A program made the position numbers and the translations under genes. Below the pieces are notes generated by a model. It was not told where the DNA came from. It made no database searches and was given only the letters and a program-made list of their open reading frames with translations. A stretch of DNA of 64,000 bases, from positions 40,086 through 104,085 of the forward strand of contig CACIED010000003.1 in assembly GCA_902585605.1 (NCBI GenBank), given 5' to 3'. How positions within the stretch are numbered: position 1 is the first letter of the stretch; each line of letters starts with the position of its first letter. The stretch is from an uncultured Alphaproteobacteria bacterium (GTDB lineage Bacteria > Pseudomonadota > Alphaproteobacteria > HIMB59 > GCA-002718135). This document shows positions 17,904 through 26,688 of the stretch, piece after piece.

Positions 17904-18809
17904 ATGAAATCTTTTGACAGAGACTTAGTAGGGTATGGTCAATCAAGTCCAAATCCTAGATGGCCAAAAAAATCAAAACTAGCTATCAATTTTATAGTAA
18001 ATGTAGAAGAAGGATCAGAGTATTCTCCTTTACTTGGAGATAAAAAATCTGAATCAGGTCTTTCAGAAGTTCCAGGCGGAAGACACAAAGAAAATCAAAG
18101 AGATTTAGGAATTGAGTCAATTTATGAATATGGTTCAAGAGTAGGTTTTTGGAGATTAACCAGTCTTTTTGATAAATACAGGATTCCACACACCTATTTT
18201 GTGTGTGCATTAACTTTACTTCAAAATAAAGAAATATGTAATTATATTAAAAAATCTCAAAATGATATTTGTTGTCATGGTTACCGGTGGGAAGAGCATT
18301 ATAAATTAACTAAAAAAAAAGAAAAAAATCAAATTAGCAAAGCTTTTAATTTAATACAAAAATTGACAAATAAAGCTCCAAGAGGCTGGTATTGTAGATA
18401 TGCCCCAAGTGAAAACACTCGAGAACTAATAGTGCAAAATGGAAACTTCTTATACGATAGCGATGCTTACAATGATGATTTGCCCTATTGGGTCAATGTG
18501 AATAAGAAAAAACACTTAGTTGTACCTTATTCACTTGATACAAATGATGTTCATTTCAAACTTCCTTCTGGTTTTAGTGGATCAAATCAATTTTATGAAT
18601 ATGTTTGTGATACTATAAATTATTTATACAAAGAAGGCGCTCATAAACCAAAAATGTTAAATATTGGCCTTCATCCAAGACTAATAGGACGACCTGGAAG
18701 AATTGTTGCAGTTGAAAAAATAATAAATCATATTAAAAAACTAGATAAGGTCTGGATTTGTAACAGAGAAGAAATAGCATCTCACTGGATTAAAAACTTC
18801 AATGAATGA
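17904..18809 (+). CDS. Polysaccharide-deacetylase-family amidase, PuuE (allantoinase)-like
   Basis: 301 residues with the hallmark opening of PuuE-type proteins, RDLVGYGQSSPNPRWPKKSK, then AINFIVNVEEGSE, IYEYGSRVGFWRL and CCHGYRW.EHY. The fold is the NodB/carbohydrate esterase 4 barrel; PuuE members hydrolyse allantoin without homology to classical allantoinase. The next gene is an M20 enzyme of the allantoate amidohydrolase/carbamoylase group, which overlaps it by eight bases and would act on the product of such a ring opening. Whether the ring substrate is allantoin, a hydantoin or another cyclic amide is uncertain; I see no other purine-catabolism gene nearby. Confidence 0.82.
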   Translation: MKSFDRDLVGYGQSSPNPRWPKKSKLAINFIVNVEEGSEYSPLLGDKKSESGLSEVPGGRHKENQRDLGIESIYEYGSRVGFWRLTSLFDKYRIPHTYFVCALTLLQNKEICNYIKKSQNDICCHGYRWEEHYKLTKKKEKNQISKAFNLIQKLTNKAPRGWYCRYAPSENTRELIVQNGNFLYDSDAYNDDLPYWVNVNKKKHLVVPYSLDTNDVHFKLPSGFSGSNQFYEYVCDTINYLYKEGAHKPKMLNIGLHPRLIGRPGRIVAVEKIINHIKKLDKVWICNREEIASHWIKNFNE

Positions 18810-20049
18810 TACTCAGTACACAAAATATCTTTTTGATTCTGTAAAAAAAATCTCTTTTGCTAATCCTGGTGTAATAAGAGATACTTATGGAAAGGGCGAA
18901 AATTTAACACATGATTTTTTAATAAAAGAAGCAAATAAATTTACCAAAGATATTATTATTGATTATGGAGGTAACTTTCTAGCCACCTACCCTGGAAAAT
19001 TGAAAAAAAAAATTGTCATTGGATCACATCTAGATAGTCAAAAACATGGTGGAAACTTTGATGGACTTACTGGTGTGATAATGGGTCTAGTATTAATAAA
19101 ATTCTTTTTTGAGAATAACATAAGACCAAAATATTCAATATCAGTGATGGGTATTAGAGGAGAGGAAAGTTGTTGGTTTCCATACAGTTATATCGGAAGT
19201 AAAATTGCAGTTGGAAAATTTGACAAGAAACTATTAGATTCTTTAAAAAGATCAGATACTAAAAAATCTCTTTCATATCATATAAACAAATCAGGTTTTA
19301 ATGCTAAGAAAGTATCTAAAAAACAAATAAAATTCGATATTAAAAATTTTAAATTTTTTATTGAGCCTCATATAGAACAAGGTCCAGTGCTTGAAAAAAA
19401 GAAAATACCCCTAGGCATAGTTACAGGAATAAGAGGAAGTTTTAGATTCAGAGATGCTTTTTGTAAAGGTGAATATTTACATTCTGGAGCAACTCCTTAT
19501 GATTATAGGAAAGATTCCGTTGTTGCAGTATCCAATTTAGTAAATGAAATGAATATTTTTTGGAAAGCACAACTAAAAAAAAATAAAGATTTAGTTATAA
19601 CCTTTGGTCAATTTTTTACTGATAATGAGGAGCATTCTTTTGCAAAAAGCTCTGGTCTTGTTAATTTTTGTATAGATGTAAGAAGCAATTCAAAAAATAC
19701 ACTTGAATATACCAAAAAAAATTTAATCAAAAAAATTAAATTAATTGAAAAACAAACAAAGACAAAATTTTTTTTAGGTAAGGAAACAAATTCAGAACCA
19801 GCATTAATGGATAAAAAATTAATAAAAAAGTTTCAAATCTATTCCAAAATGATTTCGATGAAATTTGAAACTATGGCAAGTGGAGCAGGGCATGATGCTA
19901 GTGTTTTTGCAAATCATGGTATACCTTCTTTAATGTTATTTATAAGAAATAAGAATGGGAGTCACAATCCAAAAGAATATATGAGTATTAAAAATTTTGA
20001 AAAAGTTTTTAAAGTCTTAAAAGGTATTATTAAGGATAATTATATCTAA
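18802..20049 (+). CDS. M20-family Zn hydrolase, N-carbamoyl-amino acid/allantoate amidohydrolase type
   Basis: 415-residue di-metal hydrolase of the HyuC/AllC/AmaB group, which cleaves ureido (N-carbamoyl) compounds. Motifs: GSHLDSQKHGGNFDG (ligands His and Asp), GIRGEESCWFP (catalytic Glu), IEPHIEQGPVLE, GEYLHSGATP, and GAGHDASVFA near the C terminus. It overlaps the PuuE-like gene by eight bases and is the last gene of the operon behind the LysR regulator. Its stop interlocks with that of the convergent transporter ATPase (CTAA at 20046-20049). The natural substrate is unknown. Confidence 0.87.
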   Translation: MNDTQYTKYLFDSVKKISFANPGVIRDTYGKGENLTHDFLIKEANKFTKDIIIDYGGNFLATYPGKLKKKIVIGSHLDSQKHGGNFDGLTGVIMGLVLIKFFFENNIRPKYSISVMGIRGEESCWFPYSYIGSKIAVGKFDKKLLDSLKRSDTKKSLSYHINKSGFNAKKVSKKQIKFDIKNFKFFIEPHIEQGPVLEKKKIPLGIVTGIRGSFRFRDAFCKGEYLHSGATPYDYRKDSVVAVSNLVNEMNIFWKAQLKKNKDLVITFGQFFTDNEEHSFAKSSGLVNFCIDVRSNSKNTLEYTKKNLIKKIKLIEKQTKTKFFLGKETNSEPALMDKKLIKKFQIYSKMISMKFETMASGAGHDASVFANHGIPSLMLFIRNKNGSHNPKEYMSIKNFEKVFKVLKGIIKDNYI

Positions 20050-20957
20050 TTACAATTAACACAACACTGGTCGACCCAATGTCCAGGTTCTATTTCAATC
20101 AAGCCCATTTCAATATTACCTCCTTTACAATCTATACCAGGGTTTGGACATCGTGTTCGAAAAACACAACCTGAAGGAGGATTAATAGGACTGGGAATAT
20201 CACCTTTAATTAATATTTTTTCTTTATCTTTTCCTTTTACTTTTGGTACTGCAGATAAAAGTGCTCGAGTGTAAGAATGTTTAGGACTGTTAAATAACTT
20301 TGATACTGGTGCTATCTCTACGATATGACCCAAATACATAACTGCAACTTTATCACAAAAAAATTCAATTACGCTTAAATCATGTGAAATAAAAATCATT
20401 GTTAGATTATAAGTTTTTTTTAATTTTTCTAATAAATTTAAAACCTGTGCCTGAATAGAAACATCTAAAGCAGAGACAGGCTCATCAGCTACAATAAATT
20501 CTGGCTTAAGTACTAAAGCCCTTGCAATACCAATTCTCTGTCTTTGTCCCCCAGAAAATTCATGAGGAAATCTTCTTAGACTTTCTATAGGCAATCCTAC
20601 GTCGTTAATTATTTCTTTAATATAATTAATAGCTTCATTTTTTTTCATTAAATTATGTACAAGTATGGGTTCAATCAATGTATCTAAAATATTTTTTCTT
20701 GGATTTAAACTTGCAAAAGGATCTTGAAAAATCATTTGCATTTTTTGTCTTATTTTAATCATTTGTTTATTTGAATATTCTGAAATATTTTCATTATTAA
20801 AATAAATTTGACCTCTAGAGGGTTGTAATAATTTAATTATAGATTTACCTAAAGTTGATTTACCTGAACCTGATTCTCCAACTAAACCTAAAACTTCATT
20901 TTTCTTTACATTCAATGAAATATTCTGAACAGCTTTTACAGTTTCATTTGATTCTTT
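20046..20957 (-). CDS. Peptide-type ABC transporter ATPase, OppF-like domain, system 2 (separated from its N-terminal part by a frameshift)
   Basis: Carries LGLVGESGSGKST (Walker A), FPHEFSGGQRQRIGIARAL (signature), FIVADEPVSALD (Walker B), and a C-terminal Cys tail GCVFRTRCPNPGIDCKGG ... DQCC. In family members that tail can bind a [4Fe-4S] cluster. No good start codon precedes the Walker A segment: a TTG at 20915 would cut off the first beta-strands. The missing strands (KIENLFKEFPVEKGFF) are encoded at the 3' end of the upstream frame, and the in-frame continuation begins at 20957 with KESNETVKAVQ. Dropping one T of the T8 run (20958-20965) joins both into one two-domain protein like system 1. 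Its stop interlocks with the convergent M20 gene. Confidence 0.88.
   Translation of the reverse strand, partial: KESNETVKAVQNISLNVKKNEVLGLVGESGSGKSTLGKSIIKLLQPSRGQIYFNNENISEYSNKQMIKIRQKMQMIFQDPFASLNPRKNILDTLIEPILVHNLMKKNEAINYIKEIINDVGLPIESLRRFPHEFSGGQRQRIGIARALVLKPEFIVADEPVSALDVSIQAQVLNLLEKLKKTYNLTMIFISHDLSVIEFFCDKVAVMYLGHIVEIAPVSKLFNSPKHSYTRALLSAVPKVKGKDKEKILIKGDIPSPINPPSGCVFRTRCPNPGIDCKGGNIEMGLIEIEPGHWVDQCCVNCN
20060..20208. repeat. 149-bp C-terminal Cys-tail cassette, copy in system 2 oppF
   Basis: This stretch, encoding the KGDIPSPINPPSGCVFR...DQCC tail, is nearly identical to 31340-31488: by my hand count 12 of 149 positions differ, while the adjoining coding sequence of the two oppF genes diverges clearly. 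Such a sharp edge is the pattern expected from gene conversion or a recent transfer of the segment. Confidence 0.7.
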
Positions 20958-21885
20958 AAAAAAAACCTTTTTCTACAGGGAACTCTTTAAATAAATTTTC
21001 TATTTTTAGTATTATTTCATTATCATCAACTTTAGTTTGTTTATTATCATCTTTTTTATTTAATTTGCGTTCTTCCAATTTAAATTCAGGTAATGATTGA
21101 ATAAGATTTCTAGTGTACGAATGTTTAGGATTATCAAATACTTCTTTAACTTGACCCTCTTCCACAATTTCACCATGATACATAACAATAACTCTATCAG
21201 CTAATTCCCGAACGATACCAAGGTCATGTGTAATAAATAAAATACTAGTTTTAGATACAATTGAATTTTTTAACTTCATTAATAATTGTAATAATTGAGC
21301 TTGAATGGTGACATCTAATGCAGATGTAGGCTCATCAGCAATTATCAGTTTAGGAGTACATGCTAGAGCAATTGAAATCATTACTCTTTGTCTCATTCCA
21401 CCAGAGAGTTGATGTGGATACTCCCTAGCTCTTTGAGTTGGATCAGGTATTTCAACTAGACCCAATAAATCAATCATTTCTTTAACTGCTTTGGTTTTAG
21501 AGATTTTTTTGTGATTTAAAATAACTTCAATTATTTGATCACCAATAGTCATAGTTGGATTAAGACATGTCATTGGTTCTTGGAAAACCATTGAAATATC
21601 ATTTCCTCTTATCAAGTTATGTTTATCATCAGTAAGTTTTAAAATATTTACTTGATTATTTTTTTTATCAATTAAATTTATATTACCTTCTTGAATATAG
21701 GCATTGTTGGGTAGAAGGCCCATAATGGAGAGGCTGGTAACAGTTTTGCCTGAACCTGATTCTCCAACTAAAGCAAGAACTTCTCCTTCATTAATCTTAA
21801 AGGAAATATTTTTTAAAGCTTGTTTTGATCCATAATCGGACTGAAAGGCAGTACTTAAATTTGAAACATTCAAAATTTCTACCAT
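20956..21885 (-). CDS. Peptide-type ABC transporter ATPase, OppD-like domain plus start of OppF domain, system 2
   Basis: An OppD-type ABC domain with LVGESGSGKTV (Walker A, near residue 43), QLSGGMRQR (signature) and LIIADEPTSALD (Walker B), then a charged linker and the first strand of a second ABC domain (IILKIENLFKEFPVEKGFF) ending at a TAA right after a T8 run. The reading frame of OppF resumes one base later, so the gene most likely encodes, or once encoded, a fused OppD-OppF ATPase. The OppD half lacks the Cys tail, as in fused proteins. It follows the DppC-type permease by two bases. Confidence 0.9.
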   Translation of the reverse strand: MVEILNVSNLSTAFQSDYGSKQALKNISFKINEGEVLALVGESGSGKTVTSLSIMGLLPNNAYIQEGNINLIDKKNNQVNILKLTDDKHNLIRGNDISMVFQEPMTCLNPTMTIGDQIIEVILNHKKISKTKAVKEMIDLLGLVEIPDPTQRAREYPHQLSGGMRQRVMISIALACTPKLIIADEPTSALDVTIQAQLLQLLMKLKNSIVSKTSILFITHDLGIVRELADRVIVMYHGEIVEEGQVKEVFDNPKHSYTRNLIQSLPEFKLEERKLNKKDDNKQTKVDDNEIILKIENLFKEFPVEKGFF

Positions 21886-21887
21886 AA

Positions 21888-22742
21888 CTACACTTTACCT
21901 TTATCTACTGATTGTCTCGCATCAAGTGCAATACTTAGCCTATCACCTAGTAAGTTAACCGACATAACAGTTAAAAATAAAAAAAGTCCTGGATAAATCA
22001 TAGTCCAGGGCGCATATCGCATATACTCTCTTCCTGAACTCAACATGGCACCCCATTCGGGTTCAGGAGGTTGTGCACCTAATCCAAGAAAACTTAAGGA
22101 TGCTATAGAAATTATAGCACCACCTAAATCCATAGTTGCAATAACTATGATTATTGGAAATATATTTGGGAGAATATGATTAAACATTATTCGTATTTTT
22201 CCAAAACCCATATTTACACATGCTTCAATATAAGGTTGCTCTTTAACTTGTAGTGCCGCTGAACGAATAATTCTTGCAAAATGTGGAATACTTGCCAATC
22301 CTACTGCGAACACGACATTCCATAAACCAACACCAATTATTGCAACAACTAAAAGAGACAAAAGGAAGGATGGGAAACCAAACATAACATCAATTATTCT
22401 TGACCCAATAATATCCACTCTACCACCGATATATGCTATTGTTATTCCAAAAATACTACCAGCAATTATACCAAATAAAACTGAAATAACACCCACGCTT
22501 AAAGAATATCGCGCTCCATAAACAATTCTAGAAAATACATCTCTGCCATGAATATCTGTGCCAAATAAAAAATCCCAACTAGGTGGGGCTAATCTTGGCC
22601 CAGTATCAACTTCATTCCAATTATATGGGGCAATCAATGGTGCAAAAATAGCTCCAATAATTATAATTAAAAGAAATATTCCACCAAAAGCTGATCCTTT
22701 ATTTAATAAAAATCTTTTTAAAATAATTGAAAAATTTTTCAT
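21888..22742 (-). CDS. Peptide-type ABC transporter permease (DppC/OppC family), system 2
   Basis: 284-residue inner-membrane permease with the DppC hallmarks LIAPYNWNEVD, LFGTDIHGRDVFSRIVYGAR and the coupling loop YIEACVNMGFGKIRIMFNHI. ASLSFLGLGAQPPEPEWG and LLGDRLSIALDAR follow. About five or six transmembrane helices are visible. Its ATG overlaps the stop codon of the DppB-type permease at 22742, and the ATPase gene follows after two bases, so the transporter genes form one transcript. Confidence 0.93.
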   Translation of the reverse strand: MKNFSIILKRFLLNKGSAFGGIFLLIIIIGAIFAPLIAPYNWNEVDTGPRLAPPSWDFLFGTDIHGRDVFSRIVYGARYSLSVGVISVLFGIIAGSIFGITIAYIGGRVDIIGSRIIDVMFGFPSFLLSLLVVAIIGVGLWNVVFAVGLASIPHFARIIRSAALQVKEQPYIEACVNMGFGKIRIMFNHILPNIFPIIIVIATMDLGGAIISIASLSFLGLGAQPPEPEWGAMLSSGREYMRYAPWTMIYPGLFLFLTVMSVNLLGDRLSIALDARQSVDKGKV

Positions 22743-23671
22743 TACCCTCTATTTCTTTCTAGTCTGATTCTTGGATCAATAATTCCATAAGTAAAATCTA
22801 CTACCAAATTTAAAAAAATATACACAGCTGTCATATAAACAACTAGCGCTTGAACTAATGGTATATCTTTTGCCAAAATAGCTTGAAGCAATAATTGACC
22901 AAGTCCTGGTCTTGCAAATACTTCTTCTGTAATTACAGCTCCCGTAATAAGTAACCCAAATTGTATACCAAGTAATGTTACTGGAGGTATCATTGCATTT
23001 CTTAATGAATGTCTTAATACTATTCTATATTTGGATATTCCTTTTGAACGTGCTGTTCTTATATAATCTTGATTTAATACATCTACTAAACTTGATCTTG
23101 TTAATCTTGCCATTCCTCCAGCAAAAAATAAGCCGACTGTAATAGATGGTAAAATTAAAGAAACAAAGCCCTCACCTACAATTGGTACCCATCCCAAAGT
23201 TGTACCAAATATATAAATCAGCATCATCCCTATCCAAAAACTAGGAAGAGAAATGCCACAAAGAGCAATAATCATTGAAAAAGTATCACGCATTGAATTA
23301 GGTTTGGTTCCAGCAAATATTCCAAAAAAGACACCAAAAAAAACTCCAAATATTAAACCTCCTATAGAAAGTTCTATTGTAGGCATCATGTTTTCTTTAA
23401 TCATTGTTGTTACAGGTTGCCTAGTGAGATATGATTTTCCTAAATCACCCTTAGTTGCATTAATTAAGAATGAGGTATATCTCTCAAAAACAGGTTTATC
23501 TAAACCTAAATTCTTCCTAACATTTTCTCTTACTTCATCTGATGCGGGTCGTCCGCCAAGCATTAAATTTACTGGATCTCCAGGAATAATATTTAGTGTT
23601 ACAAAAACTACTGTCCAAGCAATGTACAGAGTGGGTATTACAATAAGGAGTTTTTTTATAAAAAAATTCAT
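22742..23671 (-). CDS. Peptide-type ABC transporter permease (DppB/OppB family), system 2
   Basis: 309-residue inner-membrane permease. N terminus FFIKKLLIVIPTLYIAWTVV, then NIIPGDPVNLMLGGRPASDE, typical of DppB/OppB. The coupling loop is YIRTARSKGISKYRIVLRHS and the C terminus is IIDPRIRLERN. The gene lies 44 bases behind the SBP gene, with a hairpin in between, the same layout as in systems 1 and 3. Confidence 0.93.
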   Translation of the reverse strand: MNFFIKKLLIVIPTLYIAWTVVFVTLNIIPGDPVNLMLGGRPASDEVRENVRKNLGLDKPVFERYTSFLINATKGDLGKSYLTRQPVTTMIKENMMPTIELSIGGLIFGVFFGVFFGIFAGTKPNSMRDTFSMIIALCGISLPSFWIGMMLIYIFGTTLGWVPIVGEGFVSLILPSITVGLFFAGGMARLTRSSLVDVLNQDYIRTARSKGISKYRIVLRHSLRNAMIPPVTLLGIQFGLLITGAVITEEVFARPGLGQLLLQAILAKDIPLVQALVVYMTAVYIFLNLVVDFTYGIIDPRIRLERNRG

Positions 23672-23676
23672 AATTT

Positions 23677-23702
23677 TTTAGCCACCTTTAAAGGTGGCTA
23701 AA
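23677..23702 (-). promoter_or_regulatory. Intercistronic stem-loop between SBP and permease genes, system 2
   Basis: A perfect 26-base palindrome with arms TTTAGCCACC and GGTGGCTAAA around TTTAAA. It lies 13 bases after the SBP stop and 5 bases before the permease start on the minus strand. No T run follows in the direction of transcription, so mRNA stabilisation or partial attenuation is more likely than termination. The sequence differs from the equivalent hairpin of system 1. Confidence 0.7.
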
Positions 23703-23715
23703 TTTAATCAATTAA

Positions 23716-25299
23716 TTATTTTTTTCGTACATCATACATACGCATTTGCCAATTACCATTGGCAAATCTCACACCCTCTAAATCAGGATTGTATGCAACT
23801 GTTTGTACTTGATCGTGAATTGCAAGAAAAATTGCTTGATCCATTATATGTTTTTGAATTTGCATATATAGATCATCTTTAACTTCCTGTGTTTCTGCAC
23901 TTTCAGCATCTTCAAGAAGTTGATCAAGTTCTGCATTAGCATATCTAGCCCAGTTAAATTTGAATTTACCTGGTTGTGGAATATTTCTAGAGTGGAAAGG
24001 AATAATTAATACTCCTGGATCTAGAGAAACCCATCTAATAACTAGCATATCGTAACCGTTAGCAAAGATTAATTCATCTTGTCTTGCTTTCATTACTACT
24101 TCAACATTAACATCAAATCCTACCTTGTTTGCATAGCCTTGTATTGCAACACAAGTGTCAGGTTCTAGTAAACATGGAAAAAATACAGTAAGTTTTTCAC
24201 CATTTTTTTCTCTAACACCATCAGAACCCATTTTCCAACCTGCTTCATCTAATAAAGCAGCTGCACCTTCAGGGTTATAAGGATAATAATCTTCATTACC
24301 ACTCCAATAACTTGGTGTTGAGCTACTAATTGGACCAAATGCTGCTTCAGCATATCCAAAAAATAAATCACTTGTCATTTTTACTCTATCAAGTGAATGG
24401 AAAAATGCTTTTCTGACATTAACATCTTGGAAGACACCAGTAGTTGTGTTCAAGAAAGCTGAGTAAGGTAAACCAGATACCGTTCCTGTAACAGTACTTA
24501 GATCTCCACTGGAATCAAATCTACGCATATCAAGCGGAGGTACTAATTCTGCGATATCAACTTCACCAGCCTCTAGAGCAGCAACTCTAGTACTAGTATC
24601 TTTAATCAATCTATATGTTAAATTTGCAACTTGAGAAGGGCCACTCCCATCCATATATTCAGGAGCCCAGTTATAATCAGGATTTCTAACTAACTCGACT
24701 TTTTTGTTAGCCTCCCAATTTTTAAACATAAATGGTCCAGTACCTACAGGAGCCATTCCAAATCCTTCATTACCTAGTTTGTCTAGCGCTGTTGGACTAA
24801 CAATTGATAACTCAGTTTCTGTAAATGCAGTTATTGCAGATCCATAACGTCTTTCAAAAACTACTTTTGCAGTAAAATCGTCTATAACAATTGTTTCCTT
24901 ATAAGGCCCTAAAATATCTACTGCACCTTGTGATCCAGTTTCTGGATCTACAATGCTATCAAATGTTGCCTTAACAGCTGCAGCATTAAATTTTGTTCCA
25001 TCATGGAAACTTACATCATCTCTTAAGCTGAATGTATATTCTAATCCATCACTAGAGACATCCCATGATGTTGCAAGACCAGGATATATATTTCCTTCTG
25101 AGTCAGCTGATATTAATTGATCAAACATATTTACAATTAACATCTCTTCATGTCTTGACTGTGTTATTCTTGGATCTAGTGTTCTCAAATCTGGTCTATC
25201 CTCTGCAAAAACAATATCCAATGCGTTTGCAGAATTAATAAAAGAAAGACTTGAGAATATAAAAGTTATACCAAGAGCAATTTTTAATAATATTCTCAT
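23716..25299 (-). CDS. Peptide-type ABC transporter substrate-binding protein (SBP_bac_5 family), system 2
   Basis: 527-residue periplasmic receptor. Signal peptide MRILLKIALGITFIFSSLSF..NSANA, mature start LDIVFAEDRPDLRTLDPRITQ. Family motifs: NMFDQLIS, YTFSLRDDVSFHDGTKFNA, VGTGPFMFKNWE, TSTRVAALEAGEVDIAELV and YPYNPEGAAALLDEAGWKMG. The ATG at 25299 has a strong AAAGGAG site. It leads the system 2 operon (SBP, two permeases, ATPase) on the minus strand. The ligand is unknown; a peptide, or an amide used by the adjacent hydrolases, is likely. Confidence 0.93.
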   Translation of the reverse strand: MRILLKIALGITFIFSSLSFINSANALDIVFAEDRPDLRTLDPRITQSRHEEMLIVNMFDQLISADSEGNIYPGLATSWDVSSDGLEYTFSLRDDVSFHDGTKFNAAAVKATFDSIVDPETGSQGAVDILGPYKETIVIDDFTAKVVFERRYGSAITAFTETELSIVSPTALDKLGNEGFGMAPVGTGPFMFKNWEANKKVELVRNPDYNWAPEYMDGSGPSQVANLTYRLIKDTSTRVAALEAGEVDIAELVPPLDMRRFDSSGDLSTVTGTVSGLPYSAFLNTTTGVFQDVNVRKAFFHSLDRVKMTSDLFFGYAEAAFGPISSSTPSYWSGNEDYYPYNPEGAAALLDEAGWKMGSDGVREKNGEKLTVFFPCLLEPDTCVAIQGYANKVGFDVNVEVVMKARQDELIFANGYDMLVIRWVSLDPGVLIIPFHSRNIPQPGKFKFNWARYANAELDQLLEDAESAETQEVKDDLYMQIQKHIMDQAIFLAIHDQVQTVAYNPDLEGVRFANGNWQMRMYDVRKK

Positions 25300-25397
25300 A
25301 TTATCTCCTTTGTTAAGAAAATTAGAAATAGTTTAAATCATTTAGAAATTACAAAAAGTTTAAAATTAGCATTTTTGTAATGCTTTTTAGACATCAC

Positions 25398-25426
25398 TCA
25401 AAAAACCCTATTTTACAAGGTTTTTG
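25398..25426 (-). terminator. Possible intrinsic terminator behind the minus-strand amidohydrolase
   Basis: On the minus strand, AAAAACC and GGTTTTTT can form a 7-bp stem around an 11-12 base loop, ending in a T run, 17 bases downstream of the amidohydrolase stop at 25443. The stem is weak (only two G-C pairs), so termination is only suggested. It would separate this operon from the system 2 transporter, whose start codon is about 100 bases further on. Confidence 0.4.
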
Positions 25427-25442
25427 AAAAAATTTATTAGAA

Positions 25443-26681
25443 TTAAATACTATTTTCTAATAGCTTACCGTCTTTAAAAACTTTTATATTTTTTCTATCG
25501 CTTAAAATTTTTATATTTTTTGAAGGATCACCTTTTATAACAAGGATATCTGCTTTTTGACCTTCTTCAATAGTACCCACATTTATTCCTAAAAGTTCAC
25601 CACCAATTCTAGTTGCAGATATTATTGCTTCCATATTTGTCATACCTCCTTGAACCAAGTATTCTAATTCTCTGTAGTTCATTTCTCCATGCGGCAGCAT
25701 AAAACCTGCATCTGTTCCAGTTGCTATTTTAATATTAGATTTAATCGCTTTTTTTAACGAAACCCATTTTGCCTCTCTAGATAATTCTAACCATTTCCAA
25801 TTTTTAGAAGATTTAAATTTTTCGTTTTCTTTAAAATCAAAGTTTCTTTCATTGACTAAAAGTGTAGGAACATAAAAAGTATTATTTTTTTTCATCAAAT
25901 CAACAGTTTTATTATCAAGCCAATGCCCATGTTCAACTGAATGCAATCCACATTCAACTGCTTTTGTAATAGCAGAACCACCAGAAGTATGAGATGCTAC
26001 TTTAATATTTAACATTTTTGTAATTTTTGCGACTGCTTCAATTTCTTCGTTACTCATCTCTTGTTTATAAGGTTTTTTTAGATCATAAGTTGAACTTACA
26101 CATAGATTTGTTTTAATAAAATCAGCACCTGCTTTTAATTGAGTTCTAACACCTTTAATAAATTCATCAGGTCCATCACATGGATAAGTCATATCTTTAA
26201 AATTTACATGACTCCCCCATCCTGGTTGATCCATATGGCCACCGGTTACTGACAATCCTAGTCCACAGGCTAAAATATTAGGTCCTTTTAATTTATTATT
26301 TTTAATCATGTTTCTAATATTAATTGCAACATTTCCTGGAGCATTCATATCTCTAATACTTGTGAATCCATAATTTAGATGATCTAATGCAAATGCATAA
26401 CCTCTTAAAGCTTGAGCTCCATAATCAAGATCAGCAGACTCTGCTCTAAATGATCTATTATTTGTTATTCCTGAGAATGCCAAATGAACATGGACATCAA
26501 CCATGCCAGGCATAACCACTTCTTTGTTAAAATTATAAACCTTGTCACCTTTTTTATCTTTAAAATTTTTTAAATCTAAAACTTTTGTAATTTTTCCATT
26601 TTCAATTATGATACATTTGTTTTCTAAAATTTTTTTACTTACACCATTTATTAGTTTTTTGGTTTTAATTATTTTCCTCAT
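25443..26681 (-). CDS. Metal-dependent amidohydrolase (imidazolonepropionase/Xaa-Pro dipeptidase-like)
   Basis: 412-residue TIM-barrel hydrolase of the amidohydrolase superfamily. Metal-site motifs: VDVHVHLAFSG (HxH, near residue 65), the Lys in FIKTNLCVS that is probably carboxylated, His in VASHTSGG, His in HSVEHGHW and Asp in IATGTDAGFM. TGGHMDQPGWG is common in the subgroup that hydrolyses N-acyl or Xaa-Pro/Xaa-Arg dipeptides. Two related enzymes lie at 37249-38484 and 59341-60561. It is the last gene behind two SDR genes, seven bases after the second. Substrate unknown; cytoplasmic, as no signal peptide is seen. Confidence 0.87.
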   Translation of the reverse strand: MRKIIKTKKLINGVSKKILENKCIIIENGKITKVLDLKNFKDKKGDKVYNFNKEVVMPGMVDVHVHLAFSGITNNRSFRAESADLDYGAQALRGYAFALDHLNYGFTSIRDMNAPGNVAINIRNMIKNNKLKGPNILACGLGLSVTGGHMDQPGWGSHVNFKDMTYPCDGPDEFIKGVRTQLKAGADFIKTNLCVSSTYDLKKPYKQEMSNEEIEAVAKITKMLNIKVASHTSGGSAITKAVECGLHSVEHGHWLDNKTVDLMKKNNTFYVPTLLVNERNFDFKENEKFKSSKNWKWLELSREAKWVSLKKAIKSNIKIATGTDAGFMLPHGEMNYRELEYLVQGGMTNMEAIISATRIGGELLGINVGTIEEGQKADILVIKGDPSKNIKILSDRKNIKVFKDGKLLENSI

Positions 26682-26688
26682 ATGTATG

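Noticed and set aside
20046..20915. Independent oppF starting at TTG 20915
   Set aside because: That start removes the first beta-strands of the ABC fold, which are encoded at the end of the upstream frame; a frameshifted fusion explains both pieces.
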